In this document: in pieces, positions 42,425 to 50,318 of the stretch
How positions within the stretch are numbered: position 1 is the first letter of the stretch
Layout of the letters: every line of letters begins with the position of its first letter
Source: Massilia sp. YIM B02763
GTDB lineage: Bacteria; Pseudomonadota; Gammaproteobacteria; Burkholderiales; Burkholderiaceae_D
Assembly (NCBI RefSeq): GCF_030412015.1
Contig: NZ_JASNRD010000019.1
Span: 56,187 to 120,186 of the forward strand
Reading direction: 5' to 3'
Length of the DNA: 64,000 bases
Position numbers and translations under genes: made by a program
Notes under the pieces: model-generated
What the model saw: the letters and a program-made list of their open reading frames with translations, nothing else
Told to the model about the DNA's origin: nothing
Database searches by the model: none

Positions 42425-43111
42425 TCAGCGCAGCCCGGGGAAAACCCAGGTCAGCCCGACCGTGAGATAGCGCTCGAGGCCCCAGCGGCCCAGGCGCTGG
42501 CCCACGCCGGCGTCGAGCACCAGCCGGTCCGGAATCGCCGCGAAGGCCAGTCCGGCCTGGACGTAGCCATGCCCGCGCTGGGTACCATAGGTCTCCAGCG
42601 TCAGCGTCAGCCGGGGCTGCGCCGCCCATTCCGCGCCCACCGCCCACAGGGCACCGCTGCCGTTTCCATGCTGGCGCAGCCAGCCCGCATTGGCATGCAC
42701 GAGCACGCGATCGTCGAGCAGCGACACCGTCAGCGGCACCAGCACGGACACGTCGCCGACGACGCCGTTGCCCTGGCGGTACTGGTCCGCGATGGTGAGG
42801 CCGATGCCCCAGCCATTCGTCTGCAGCGGATGGAAGATCGTCTTGGCCTGCAGCACGCGGGAACGGTAGTGCGATCCCCCATCCGGCAGGATCGCTCCCA
42901 GGCCCGCGCCCAATTCCCAGGCGCCGACGCGGCACGTCGGCACGGCCCAGTACTCGCTGCGGCCTGACGGCCGCTGGGTCCAGCTTTCCACCTGGCAGGT
43001 GCCGGGTTCCAGGATGGTGGCGTCGTCGACGACCATCGGGCGGCCCGCATGCGCGGGGCGGCAAGCCAGCAGGATGGCCGCCGCGATGGAGGCGGCAAGG
43101 CGGAGTGTCAT
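42425..43111 (-). CDS. Predicted outer-membrane protein
   Basis: The 228-residue protein has a signal peptide (MTLRLAASIAAAILL..AHAG, cleaved near residue 22). The mature part is beta-rich, with alternating hydrophobic segments and Gly/Trp positions, e.g. WGIGLTIADQYRQGNG and YVQAGLAFAAIPDRLV, ending TVGLTWVFPGL. This suggests a small beta-barrel, but I recognise no named family. The frame is open to 43168, but the upstream residues precede the signal peptide. It is convergent with the oxidoreductase-like gene. Confidence 0.7.
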   Translation of the reverse strand: MTLRLAASIAAAILLACRPAHAGRPMVVDDATILEPGTCQVESWTQRPSGRSEYWAVPTCRVGAWELGAGLGAILPDGGSHYRSRVLQAKTIFHPLQTNGWGIGLTIADQYRQGNGVVGDVSVLVPLTVSLLDDRVLVHANAGWLRQHGNGSGALWAVGAEWAAQPRLTLTLETYGTQRGHGYVQAGLAFAAIPDRLVLDAGVGQRLGRWGLERYLTVGLTWVFPGLR

Positions 43112-43291
43112 TGAGGAAAAACAAAAGCGACGGTGCCCGAGGATAGACGGCGGCCGCGGCGGCGTCAATACGACCAGTGGCGGATCCGGGCATGCCTGCG
43201 GACACCAGCAGTCCTGTGTTCCCTGGCGAACAATCGGGCCGTCCGGACGTCCTTACAATGGTGCCATCGTATCCGACATCATGGAGTGGCT

Positions 43292-43777
43292 ATGTTCGAC
43301 ATGGATCTTCCCTGGTGGGAATTTATCGTGCGCGGGGCGATGGTCTACCTGGCCCTGCTCATCATGGTGCGCCTGTCGGGACGCCGCACCGTCAGCCAGC
43401 TGACGCCGTTCGACCTGCTGGTGGTCATGCTGTTGTCGGAAGCCGTGTCGAACGGCTTGTCCGGCGGCGACGATTCCGTGGCGGGCGGCCTGATCATCGC
43501 CGCCACGCTGATCGCGCTCAACGCCAGCATCGGCCTGCTGTCGGCCAACAGCCGCAAGATGGAAGCGATGTTCGAGGGCGAGGCGGTCCTCATCGGACGC
43601 GACGGCGTCTTCTTCGACAAGGTCTGCAAGCGCAACCGCGTCGGCCAGCTGGACATCGAACAGGCGCTGCGCCAGGCCGACTGCGCCCGCCACGAAATGC
43701 AATGCTCCTTCCTGGAACCCGACGGCAGCATCACCGTGCTGAAGCGGCCGCCGGCGACGGATCCGCCGCGTACCTGA
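43292..43777 (+). CDS. DUF421 (YetF-like) membrane protein
   Basis: The 161-residue protein has three N-terminal membrane helices (about 10-28, 43-57 and 65-83) and the DUF421 signature RLSGRRTVSQLTPFDLLVVM and LSEAVSNGL. A cytosolic C-terminal domain follows with GEAVLIGRDGVFFDKVCKRN. YetF-like proteins are envelope proteins of unknown function. GGAG is 8 bp before the ATG. A 14-bp tandem repeat follows the stop. Confidence 0.88.
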   Translation: MFDMDLPWWEFIVRGAMVYLALLIMVRLSGRRTVSQLTPFDLLVVMLLSEAVSNGLSGGDDSVAGGLIIAATLIALNASIGLLSANSRKMEAMFEGEAVLIGRDGVFFDKVCKRNRVGQLDIEQALRQADCARHEMQCSFLEPDGSITVLKRPPATDPPRT

Positions 43778-43781
43778 GGAT

Positions 43782-43833
43782 GCACAGCTGACGAGGCACA
43801 GCTGACGAGGCACAGCTGACGAGGCATAGTTGA
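43782..43833. repeat. 14-bp tandem repeat, 3.5 copies
   Basis: The unit GCACAGCTGACGAG occurs three times in exact tandem (43782, 43796, 43810) and then as a degenerate half copy (GCATAGTTGA). Each unit has the palindrome CAGCTG. There is no spacer, so it is not a CRISPR. It lies between the DUF421 gene and the CHRD gene. Confidence 0.85.
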
Positions 43834-43975
43834 ATTTCCTGCTCAGTTTCTCGTTGATACTCTCCAGCGGGCATTATCTCAGCCGTATGGTGTGAGCCCG
43901 GCCGGACACCCGGTGCTAAGTTTGGACGGCACTCCAGGACGGGGTGCGCAGCTACATGTTCAACAGGAGGCATCC

Positions 43976-44584
43976 ATGAAACGTGTTCTACCCATCCTTG
44001 CACTGGCGGCGGCGTCCAGCCTGGCCGTCCCTGCACTGGCCCAGAGCGGGGGCACCACCTACCAGGCGACCGCGGTCGGGGCGCTGGAGGTCCCGCCCAA
44101 TGCATCGCCAGGCACTGCCACCGTCGCGGTCGAGATCCCCGGCCGCCAGTTGCTGGTCGACCTCTCGTTCCGGGGCCTGCTCGGCAGCACCACCGGCGCC
44201 CACATCCATTGCTGCACCGACGAGGCGTTTACCGGCACGTCGCCGATCGCGCTGCCGTTCACCGGCTTCCCGACCGGCGTATCGGGCGGGGAATACTCGG
44301 CCGCCTTCAACCTGGGCGACGAGGCGACCTACGACCCGGCCTTCCTGGCGGCGTACGGAGGTACCGCGTCGGGCGCCGCCGCGGCGCTGCTGGCAGGCAT
44401 CAACGCCAACGAGGCCTACGTCAACATCCACACCGACGCCTACCCGAACGGCGAGATCCGCGGCTTCCTGGTGGCCGCACCGATCCCCGAACCGGCCGAG
44501 TGGGCCATGCTGGGCATCGGCCTGGGAGGCTTGTTGTGGATGAACCGGCGCCGGCGCCAGCCGGAGCCCGGGCTGGCGGCTTAG
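43976..44584 (+). CDS. CHRD-domain PEP-CTERM protein
   Basis: The 202-residue exported protein has a signal peptide (about 1-24), a CHRD domain (AVGALEVPPNASPGTATVAV, GAHIHCC, NEAYVNIHTDAYPNGEIRGF), and a C-terminal PEP-CTERM sorting signal: PEPAEWAMLG, a membrane helix, then a basic tail. Such proteins are processed by an exosortase and linked to exopolysaccharide and floc formation; the exosortase is not in this window. ACAGGAGG precedes the ATG. Its stop codon overlaps the first base of a MITE-like element. Confidence 0.9.
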   Translation: MKRVLPILALAAASSLAVPALAQSGGTTYQATAVGALEVPPNASPGTATVAVEIPGRQLLVDLSFRGLLGSTTGAHIHCCTDEAFTGTSPIALPFTGFPTGVSGGEYSAAFNLGDEATYDPAFLAAYGGTASGAAAALLAGINANEAYVNIHTDAYPNGEIRGFLVAAPIPEPAEWAMLGIGLGGLLWMNRRRRQPEPGLAA

Positions 44585-44739
44585 AGCCTATCCCGGTAGG
44601 CGGGGGAAAGTTGATGGCAGTGCATGGGAAGTGCGGGCAAGGCGTGAGGAGGCCGCGTGGCGAGCCACGCAACGACGAGCAACGCCGCCCGCGCTTGCCA
44701 GGCGCGCCAGCAACGACTCCCGCCTACTGGGGTAGGCTC
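44584..44739. mobile_element. 156-bp MITE-like element
   Basis: Terminal inverted repeats of 21 bp with two mismatches (left 44584-44604, starting GAGCCTATCCCGGTAGG; right 44719-44739) bound a non-coding interior with a GCGTGG/CCACGC hairpin. No target duplication is evident. It lies between the CHRD gene, which it touches, and gluQ. Such size and ends suit a non-autonomous element, or alternatively a structured RNA. Confidence 0.65.
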
Positions 44740-44746
44740 CTGAGCC

Positions 44747-45709
44747 TTAGTCCCTGACCGGCGGCAGCGTGGCGCCGCGCTCTGCAAGCAGCCTGGCCCA
44801 GGCCGGGACGGCTGCTTGCCAGAACGCGGCCAGCGACCCGGCCTCGATGTTCCCGAGGCCGAGGAAGCCGGCCGCCGTGGCCAGCGCGGCCACGGCGTCG
44901 GCCTCGCTGCCGCCGCTTTGCACGGCCGGGGCACCGGTCTGCTTGGAGAGTTTTTCGCCGTCGGCGTTGCGCACGACGGGCACGTGCAGGTAACGCGGCG
45001 TCGGCACGCCCAGCAGGCGCTGCAGGTAGATCTGGCGCGGGGTCGAATCGAGCAGATCGGCGCCGCGCACCACGTCCGTCACGCCCTGCTCGGCATCGTC
45101 GACGACCACGGCCAGCTGGTAGGCCCAGAAGCCGTCGGCGCGCTTGAGCACGAAGTCGCCCGACTCGCTCGCCAGCCGCTGGCGCACGGTGCCGGCGAAG
45201 CGGTCCGTGAAGACGATCTCGTCCTGTCCGGCGTCCGGCACGCGCAAGCGCAGGCTGCGCGCGCTGCGCCCCGGCGCCAGCCCGTGGCGGCAAGTGCCCG
45301 GATAGATCGCGGCGCCGTCGGGCGCGACACCCAGGTGCGAATCGGCGATCTCGCGCCGGTTGCAGCCGCAATCGTAGGCGAGAGAGGCAAGCTGTTCGCG
45401 GGCGGCCTGGTACAGCTGCTTGCGCCGGCTCTGCCACACCACCTCGCGGTCCGAATGCATGCCGAGCCAGTGCAGCTGGGCCAGGATCTCCTCGGCGGCG
45501 CCAGGCACGCTGCGGCCTTCGTCGATGTCCTCGATGCGGATCAGCCAGGTACCATCGTGCACGCGCGCGTCGAGGTAACTGGCCAGCGCGGCCACGAGCG
45601 AGCCGGCGTGCAGCACGCCGCTGGGCGACGGCGCGAAGCGGCCGACGTAGGGACTGGAGGAAACGGTATTGCTCACTGCAGCGGCACGGTCATTGGAAGA
45701 AGGCGCCAC
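44747..45709 (-). CDS. gluQ: Glutamyl-Q tRNA(Asp) synthetase
   Basis: The 320-residue enzyme is a truncated glutamyl-tRNA synthetase that attaches glutamate to queuosine in tRNA(Asp). The class I HIGH-like motif is in GRFAPSPSGVLHAGSLVAAL and the KMSKS-like motif is EKLSKQTGAP. Zinc-binding cysteines occur in YDCGCNRREI. The anticodon domain of the full-length enzyme is missing, as expected. The start is GTG at 45709; a second GTG 11 codons downstream is possible, and no good Shine-Dalgarno is seen. Confidence 0.92.
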   Translation of the reverse strand: MAPSSNDRAAAVSNTVSSSPYVGRFAPSPSGVLHAGSLVAALASYLDARVHDGTWLIRIEDIDEGRSVPGAAEEILAQLHWLGMHSDREVVWQSRRKQLYQAAREQLASLAYDCGCNRREIADSHLGVAPDGAAIYPGTCRHGLAPGRSARSLRLRVPDAGQDEIVFTDRFAGTVRQRLASESGDFVLKRADGFWAYQLAVVVDDAEQGVTDVVRGADLLDSTPRQIYLQRLLGVPTPRYLHVPVVRNADGEKLSKQTGAPAVQSGGSEADAVAALATAAGFLGLGNIEAGSLAAFWQAAVPAWARLLAERGATLPPVRD

Positions 45710-45747
45710 CTTAGCATATCGACCGGGACGGCTGCTATCATTCCCCC

Positions 45748-46440
45748 ATGTGCGTCAATTACCGTCCCCCGCTGCCCGAGCAGCTCGACATGGTGCTCGG
45801 GATCCTCGTCGATTTGTATCGTGACCTCGACTGGCCCGGCGAAACCTGGAAGGATTACCAGGCGCCGATCCTGCGCCTGGGCCAGGACGGCGAACGCATG
45901 CTGGACCTGGCCAGCTACGGCATGGTCCCGCGCCGCCATATTCCGCCCGGCGTCAAACCCTTCGACACGATGAATGCGCGCGCCGAATCGCTCGGCGAGA
46001 AGCGCTCCTATGCGCCGGCCTGGCGCCGGGCGCAATTGTGCGCCGTGCCGATGCAGTGCTTCTTCGAACCGAACTACGAAAGCGGCCGCGCCGAGCGCTT
46101 CGGCATCGGCATGCGGGACGACGCGCTGTTCTATGTCGCCGGCCTGTGGCGCCAGTGGGCCGAGGCCGACGGCCAGGTGAGCAGCTCCTTTACCCAGATC
46201 ACCATCAATGCGGACGAGCACCCGCTGATGCGGCGCTTCCACAAGCCCGGCGACGAAAAGCGTTCGCTGGTGATCCTGCCGCCCGATGAAGTCGGCGATT
46301 GGCTGGCATGTCGCAGCCCGGAAGCGGCGCGCAGTTTCCTGCGGCCGTTTCCGGCGGAGGCGATGAAGGCGTGGGCGGCGCCGAAGGAGCCGAAGAAGAA
46401 GGTGGAAGAACAGGGGCCGGTGACCGGGTCCTTGTTCTGA
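45748..46440 (+). CDS. SRAP-domain protein (YedK/HMCES-like)
   Basis: The 230-residue protein opens with MCVNYRPP, where Cys2 is the catalytic residue exposed after Met removal. Further family motifs are FDTMNARAESLGEKRSY, CAVPMQCFFEPNYE and ADEHPLMRRFHKP. SRAP proteins form covalent crosslinks with abasic sites in single-stranded DNA and shield them. A Lys-rich C-terminal tail (KEPKKKVEEQ) is extra. It diverges from gluQ over 38 bp. Confidence 0.92.
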   Translation: MCVNYRPPLPEQLDMVLGILVDLYRDLDWPGETWKDYQAPILRLGQDGERMLDLASYGMVPRRHIPPGVKPFDTMNARAESLGEKRSYAPAWRRAQLCAVPMQCFFEPNYESGRAERFGIGMRDDALFYVAGLWRQWAEADGQVSSSFTQITINADEHPLMRRFHKPGDEKRSLVILPPDEVGDWLACRSPEAARSFLRPFPAEAMKAWAAPKEPKKKVEEQGPVTGSLF

Positions 46441-46454
46441 GCTTTCCTCGGCTC

Positions 46455-46518
46455 ATGGTGGGCACATGGTGCCCACCCTACAGCAATGGTCGTAGGGTGG
46501 GCACCATGTGCCCACCAT
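46455..46518. repeat. GTGGGCAC-type inverted repeat
   Basis: Two perfectly complementary 27-bp arms (46455-46481 and 46492-46518) around a 10-nt loop. Each arm contains the palindrome GGTGGGCACATGGTGCCCACC minus one base offset, plus CCTAC or GTAGG at the inner side. It belongs to the same broad family as the GTAGGGTGGACGGC copies and lies between convergent genes. Confidence 0.85.
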
Positions 46519-46536
46519 CATCGCCCGATCAATCGA

Positions 46537-47052
46537 TTACTTTGCCCCTGCCGCGCCCGCCTCGGCCGCCTTGACCAGGCCCGTGACCTGGTTCGCGATC
46601 TGGTTCGGCACGGCAATCGACAGCTGGTAATGCACGATCTCGAAGCCCTTGGCCGTCTTGCGGATCACGCCGCTGGCCATGCAATGACCCATGTTTTCCG
46701 TGTCCAGCAATTCGTCGAACCAGATGATCGATCCATCCGGCGACGCATACACGTTGCGGCGCGTGGCACGGAAGGTCCAGGCCGGCTTGTTGTCCTGGAA
46801 GTAGCCCTTCGCCCATTCCTTGAACGCATCGCGTTTCCACAATTCGCTGCGGTCCGTGCCGATATAGACCCCATCGGCCGCGATCTTGTCGAAATAGGCC
46901 TGGCGTCCGTGCGCGGCGTCGTCATGCCAGCTGTCGACGAAGTCGTTGACCTGCTTGACCAGGCGCGGATCGGCCTGGGACACGGCGGCGGCATCGGCCA
47001 CGGGGAGGATGGCAGCCACCAGCAGGCAGCAGGCGAGGAAGAACGACTTCAT
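46537..47052 (-). CDS. Secreted NTF2/SnoaL-like protein
   Basis: The 171-residue protein has a signal peptide (MKSFFLACCLLVAAILPVAD, cut around residue 22) and a SnoaL/DUF4440-like cone fold: QVNDFVDSWHDDAAHGR, DGVYIGTDRSELWKRDAF, and IIWFDELLDTENMG. Members are small exported proteins of unclear role. AAAGGATCG precedes the ATG at 47052. The frame is open upstream to 47130 but the added residues precede the signal peptide. Confidence 0.82.
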   Translation of the reverse strand: MKSFFLACCLLVAAILPVADAAAVSQADPRLVKQVNDFVDSWHDDAAHGRQAYFDKIAADGVYIGTDRSELWKRDAFKEWAKGYFQDNKPAWTFRATRRNVYASPDGSIIWFDELLDTENMGHCMASGVIRKTAKGFEIVHYQLSIAVPNQIANQVTGLVKAAEAGAAGAK

Positions 47053-47181
47053 GGGCGATCCTTTCCGGAATATCGGGACATGCATACAACATAACAAAAG
47101 TGTAACGACCTCGTGCGATTCGTGCCGCACGTATCTTCCTAGTGTACATTTTTGTCAACGACGTCACGACATGCGCACGAC

Positions 47182-47550
47182 ATGAACGCTTTCGCACTTG
47201 CAAGCTACTTGGTGATGGTGGCAGTGTCCGGCACTGCGTCGGCCGGCGAGCCGACACCGCCGCCCGCCGAACCCTCGCTGCGCGCGCGGCTGTCCGGGGA
47301 TGTCATCAAGGATGCGGTCAGGGAAACGCTGGCGGAAGCGCCGGCCCGCCGGAAGGAATCGGGCCCGGTGCTGCGCGGCGAGCGCTACGAGGCGTTCGGG
47401 CGCGAGATGGAGGAAGCCCGCGTGCCCTCGTGCTGGCACGCGGACGCGATGAAGCACCAGCCGCCGAAGATCGGCCCGATCAATATCGGCGGCATCTTCG
47501 TACTCCCCTTCCTGGCCGCGGCCATCGTGCGCGGGAAGTGCAATCCTTGA
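47182..47550 (+). CDS. Secreted hypothetical protein
   Basis: The 122-residue protein has a signal peptide (MNAFALASYLVMVAVSGTAS) and a Pro/Glu-rich mature N-terminus. Its C-terminal half has two cysteines (VPSCWHADAMKHQPPKI and RGKCNP) and the hydrophobic segment GGIFVLPFLAAAIV. The cysteine pair may form a disulfide. I recognise no family with certainty. It diverges from the SnoaL-like gene over 129 bp. Confidence 0.7.
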   Translation: MNAFALASYLVMVAVSGTASAGEPTPPPAEPSLRARLSGDVIKDAVRETLAEAPARRKESGPVLRGERYEAFGREMEEARVPSCWHADAMKHQPPKIGPINIGGIFVLPFLAAAIVRGKCNP

Positions 47551-47573
47551 AGAGAGAGGATGTGGCCCAGGCG

Positions 47574-48140
47574 TCAGGCCTGCTTGGCGGCAGCCACGAT
47601 TTCCTCGGTGGTGCGCACGCGGCCCAGCAGCGGGAACACGTTGCGCACGGCGAATTCGTGGTTGCCGTCGCCGATCGACGTCATCGCATCTTCCACGAAC
47701 ACCAGGTCGTAGCCCAGGTCGTGCGCCACGCGCGCGGTCGACTCGACGCCGATATTGGTGGCGATGCCCGTCATGATGATGTCCTTGACGCCGCGGCGGC
47801 GCAGGATCTGGTCCAGCTCGGTCGCGTGGAAGGCGCCGAACTGGCGCTTGGTGACGACGAAGTCGCCCGGCTGCACCTGCGCTTCCGGCACGATATCGCT
47901 CGGATTCGGCGGCACGACCTTCAGGCCCGGCAGCGCGCGGTCCGTCACGTGGGGTGCCAGCTCGCCGACGCTGACGCGCACATAGACGATGGTGGCGCCG
48001 GCGGCGCGCCAGGCATCGGCCACGCGCACGGAATTGGCCACGACCTGGTCGGCCGGATACGGCGCCAGTTCGCGCACGACGTTGCCGTGCTGGAGGTCGA
48101 TCATCACCAGGGCGGTGGTCTTGGGATTCAGTTGGGTCAT
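47574..48140 (-). CDS. Isochorismatase-family hydrolase
   Basis: The 188-residue protein has the isochorismatase fold: ALVMIDLQHGNVVRE with the catalytic aspartate, VVTKRQFGAFHATEL with the lysine, and TGIATNIGVESTARVAHDLG. At the position of the nucleophilic cysteine in amidase-type members it has glycine (ATNIGVES), so it belongs with the isochorismatase-like, cysteine-less branch. Substrate is unknown. It diverges from a TetR regulator, whose operators lie between them. Confidence 0.9.
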   Translation of the reverse strand: MTQLNPKTTALVMIDLQHGNVVRELAPYPADQVVANSVRVADAWRAAGATIVYVRVSVGELAPHVTDRALPGLKVVPPNPSDIVPEAQVQPGDFVVTKRQFGAFHATELDQILRRRGVKDIIMTGIATNIGVESTARVAHDLGYDLVFVEDAMTSIGDGNHEFAVRNVFPLLGRVRTTEEIVAAAKQA

Positions 48141-48180
48141 GGGAGCTCCGAAAGGGGGTGGTCAGGTATCCCGGCGGTTT

Positions 48181-48198
48181 TGCGAGGATATCCTCGCA
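48181..48198. promoter_or_regulatory. TetR-type operator 1
   Basis: TGCGAGGATATCCTCGCA is a perfect 18-bp palindrome in the gap between the isochorismatase and TetR genes. It is probably the regulator's own binding site, controlling both genes. Confidence 0.8.
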
Positions 48199-48206
48199 AA
48201 AGATAG

Positions 48207-48223
48207 TAGAGGATGGCCTCGCA
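48207..48223. promoter_or_regulatory. TetR-type operator 2 (imperfect)
   Basis: TAGAGGATGGCCTCGCA repeats most of the first operator, with one bp less, about 26 bp further on. It stands 32 bp before the TetR start codon and could allow cooperative binding. Confidence 0.65.
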
Positions 48224-48254
48224 TAAGTCAACGCGCCGGGCCTATAATGCCGGC

Positions 48255-48863
48255 ATGACAGCATCGCCAACAGATATCGGCCAGGGCGCAGCCCAGGGTG
48301 CAATCCCCAAGCGCGAGCGCGGCCATGCGCGCGTCGCCGCCATCCTGGGGGCGGCGACGGCGCTGTTCCTCGACAAGGGCTACGAGGCCGTCACCATGAC
48401 GGAGATCGCCGCCCGTTCCGGTACCGCCATCGGCTCCCTGTACCGCTTCTTTCCGTCCAAGGAAAGCGTGGCCGACGCGCTGCTGCGCACCTACGCCGAG
48501 CGCCTCGCCGAGGGCCTGGCCGCGCTGCAGGCGCACACTCCGCCCCTGGCGCCGGCGCAGTTGGCCGATGCCCTGGTCGACTTCATGCTGGACCTGCGCA
48601 CGCAACGTAGCGTAGCACTGGCGCTGATCGACGGGCGCGGGCTGGAAACGAGCCGGCAGCAATTGCGCGAGGCCATGCTGGCCGACCTGGGCAAGCTGCT
48701 CGCCGCCGCCCTTCCCGCCCTGGAGGCGGCGCGGCGCCTGCCCATGGCGTCGGCCTTGCTGCACCTGCTCAAGGGCGTGGGACAGCTGCCCCAGGGCGGG
48801 CCGCTGGAACAGGCGCTGCTGGAAGAGTATCGCCGCCTCGTGCGGGCCTACCTGACGGCCTAG
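48255..48863 (+). CDS. TetR-family transcriptional regulator
   Basis: The 202-residue protein has an N-terminal TetR DNA-binding domain: RVAAILGAATALFLDKGYEA, VTMTEIAARSGTAIGSLYRF and FPSKESVADALL. A helical ligand-binding domain follows. It should repress itself and the divergent isochorismatase through the palindromes between them. Its stop overlaps the 3' end of the convergent RidA gene by 4 bp. I start at the ATG at 48255; an upstream ATG would lie beyond an operator. Confidence 0.92.
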   Translation: MTASPTDIGQGAAQGAIPKRERGHARVAAILGAATALFLDKGYEAVTMTEIAARSGTAIGSLYRFFPSKESVADALLRTYAERLAEGLAALQAHTPPLAPAQLADALVDFMLDLRTQRSVALALIDGRGLETSRQQLREAMLADLGKLLAAALPALEAARRLPMASALLHLLKGVGQLPQGGPLEQALLEEYRRLVRAYLTA

Positions 48864-49261
48864 GAGCCCGCCTCCGGCAACCTGGCGATCACCTTGATCT
48901 CGAACTCGAAGCCGTACAGCCAGGTAACGCCGATGCCCGTCAGCGTCGGATGCGGCGCCTCTCCCCAGTATTCGCCCACGACCTTCCAGATCGTCTCGAA
49001 CTTCGATGCGGGGTCGACGATGAAGACCGTGACGTCGACGACGTCGTCGAAGCTGCAGCCGGCGCTGTGCAAGATACCGTTCAGGTTCTCGAACGCGCGG
49101 CGGACCTGGGACGCGAGGTCCGCCTCGGGCGAGCCGTCTTCGCGGCTGCCCACCTGGCCGGACACGAACAGGAAGCCGTTCGACCGGATCGCCGGGGAAT
49201 AGCGGTTCTTCTCATACAGTGCCTGGCGCCCAGGCGGAAAGACGACATCGCGCTTGTTCAT
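48860..49261 (-). CDS. RidA/YjgF-family protein
   Basis: The 133-residue protein has the RidA pattern: YSPAIRSNGFLFVSGQVGS, QVRRAFENLNGILHSAGCSF, DDVVDVTVFIVDP and HPTLTGIGVTWL. RidA proteins deaminate reactive enamines and imines. The usual catalytic Arg of the canonical IxRxxV motif is not obvious (GIGVTWL), so it may belong to a non-canonical subgroup. GAGGAG precedes the ATG. It diverges from a LysR gene that may control it. Confidence 0.9.
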   Translation of the reverse strand: MNKRDVVFPPGRQALYEKNRYSPAIRSNGFLFVSGQVGSREDGSPEADLASQVRRAFENLNGILHSAGCSFDDVVDVTVFIVDPASKFETIWKVVGEYWGEAPHPTLTGIGVTWLYGFEFEIKVIARLPEAGS

Positions 49262-49376
49262 CGCTTGCTCCTCGTGGTTGGATGCGAACACTGTAGCCAT
49301 TTGCCCCGCGCGAATAAATCGACTGATCGCGGCCTCACTATTCGTATAATCCAAATAATCACGAGGAGAAAAGTCG

Positions 49377-50318
49377 ATGGACCGGTTCGATGCGATGACG
49401 GTATTCGCGCGGGTAGTGGAGACGGGCAGCTTTACCAGGGCGGCGCTCACGCTCCACATGAGCAAGACCAGCGTCACCCAGCTCGTGCAGCAGCTGGAAG
49501 CGCAGCTGCGCGTGAAGCTGCTGAACCGGACGACGCGCAAGGTCAACGTGACGGCCGACGGCGCCGTCTATTACGAGCGCGTGCTGGCGATCCTGGCGGA
49601 CGTGCTCGATGCCGAGACCAGCTTGCCGAGCGCCGACACGCGGCCGCGCGGCCGGCTGCGGATCGACGTGCCCAGTCCGCTGGCCAGCATGGTGCTGGTG
49701 CCGGCCCTGCCCCGCTTCCATGCGCAATACCCCGACATCCAGCTCGACCTGGGCGCGAGCGACCGCCCCGTCGACGTCATCGGCGAGAACGTCGACTGCG
49801 TGCTGCGCGGAGGACTGCTCACGGACCAGTCGCTGGCGGCGCGCCATATCGCCGACCTGACGCTGGGTGTGTACGCGTCGCCGGCCTACCTGGCCCAGGC
49901 CGGGACGCCCGCACACCCGCGCGAACTGGACGAGGACCGCCACCGCATCGTCGGCTTCCGCTGGGCCAGCACGGGCAGGAACGTTCCGCTGGCGCTGGCG
50001 CGCGGCGAGGAGGAAGTGACGGTCCAGGGCCGTTACACGCTGTCGCTCGACGAGGGCAATGCCTACCTGGCGGCCGGCGTCGCCGGGATGGGCGTGCTCT
50101 GGCTGCCCGACTACATGGCGCAGCAGCACGCGGCGCGGGGCGAACTGGTGCGCCTGTTCGACGACTGGCGCATCGCGCCGATGCCGCTGTACGCCGCTTA
50201 TGCGCCGCGCCGCCACGTCAGCCCGCGGCTGCGCGTGTTCATCGACTGGGTCGCGGCCCTGATGGACGAGATCGCGCCGGTCCAGCGCCCGCCGCTCAGG
50301 CGCGGCGCGCCGTCCTGA
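49377..50318 (+). CDS. LysR-family transcriptional regulator
   Basis: The 313-residue protein has an N-terminal helix-turn-helix (MDRFDAMTVFARVVETGSFT, SKTSVTQLVQQLEAQL, LNRTTRKVNVTADG) and a substrate-binding domain starting RGRLRIDVPSPLA. LysR proteins commonly control the divergent gene, here ridA, through a T-N11-A site; the AT-rich stretch at 49335-49365 is the place to look. GAGGAG is upstream of the ATG. It overlaps the convergent membrane protein gene by 23 bp. Confidence 0.93.
   Translation: MDRFDAMTVFARVVETGSFTRAALTLHMSKTSVTQLVQQLEAQLRVKLLNRTTRKVNVTADGAVYYERVLAILADVLDAETSLPSADTRPRGRLRIDVPSPLASMVLVPALPRFHAQYPDIQLDLGASDRPVDVIGENVDCVLRGGLLTDQSLAARHIADLTLGVYASPAYLAQAGTPAHPRELDEDRHRIVGFRWASTGRNVPLALARGEEEVTVQGRYTLSLDEGNAYLAAGVAGMGVLWLPDYMAQQHAARGELVRLFDDWRIAPMPLYAAYAPRRHVSPRLRVFIDWVAALMDEIAPVQRPPLRRGAPS

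Noticed and set aside
43782..43833. The 14-bp repeat as a CRISPR array
   Set aside because: Units are too short and have no spacers, and there are no cas genes.
47574..48140. The isochorismatase-like gene as part of siderophore synthesis
   Set aside because: No entA, entC or peptide synthetase genes are near, and its regulator is TetR-type without a Fur box.
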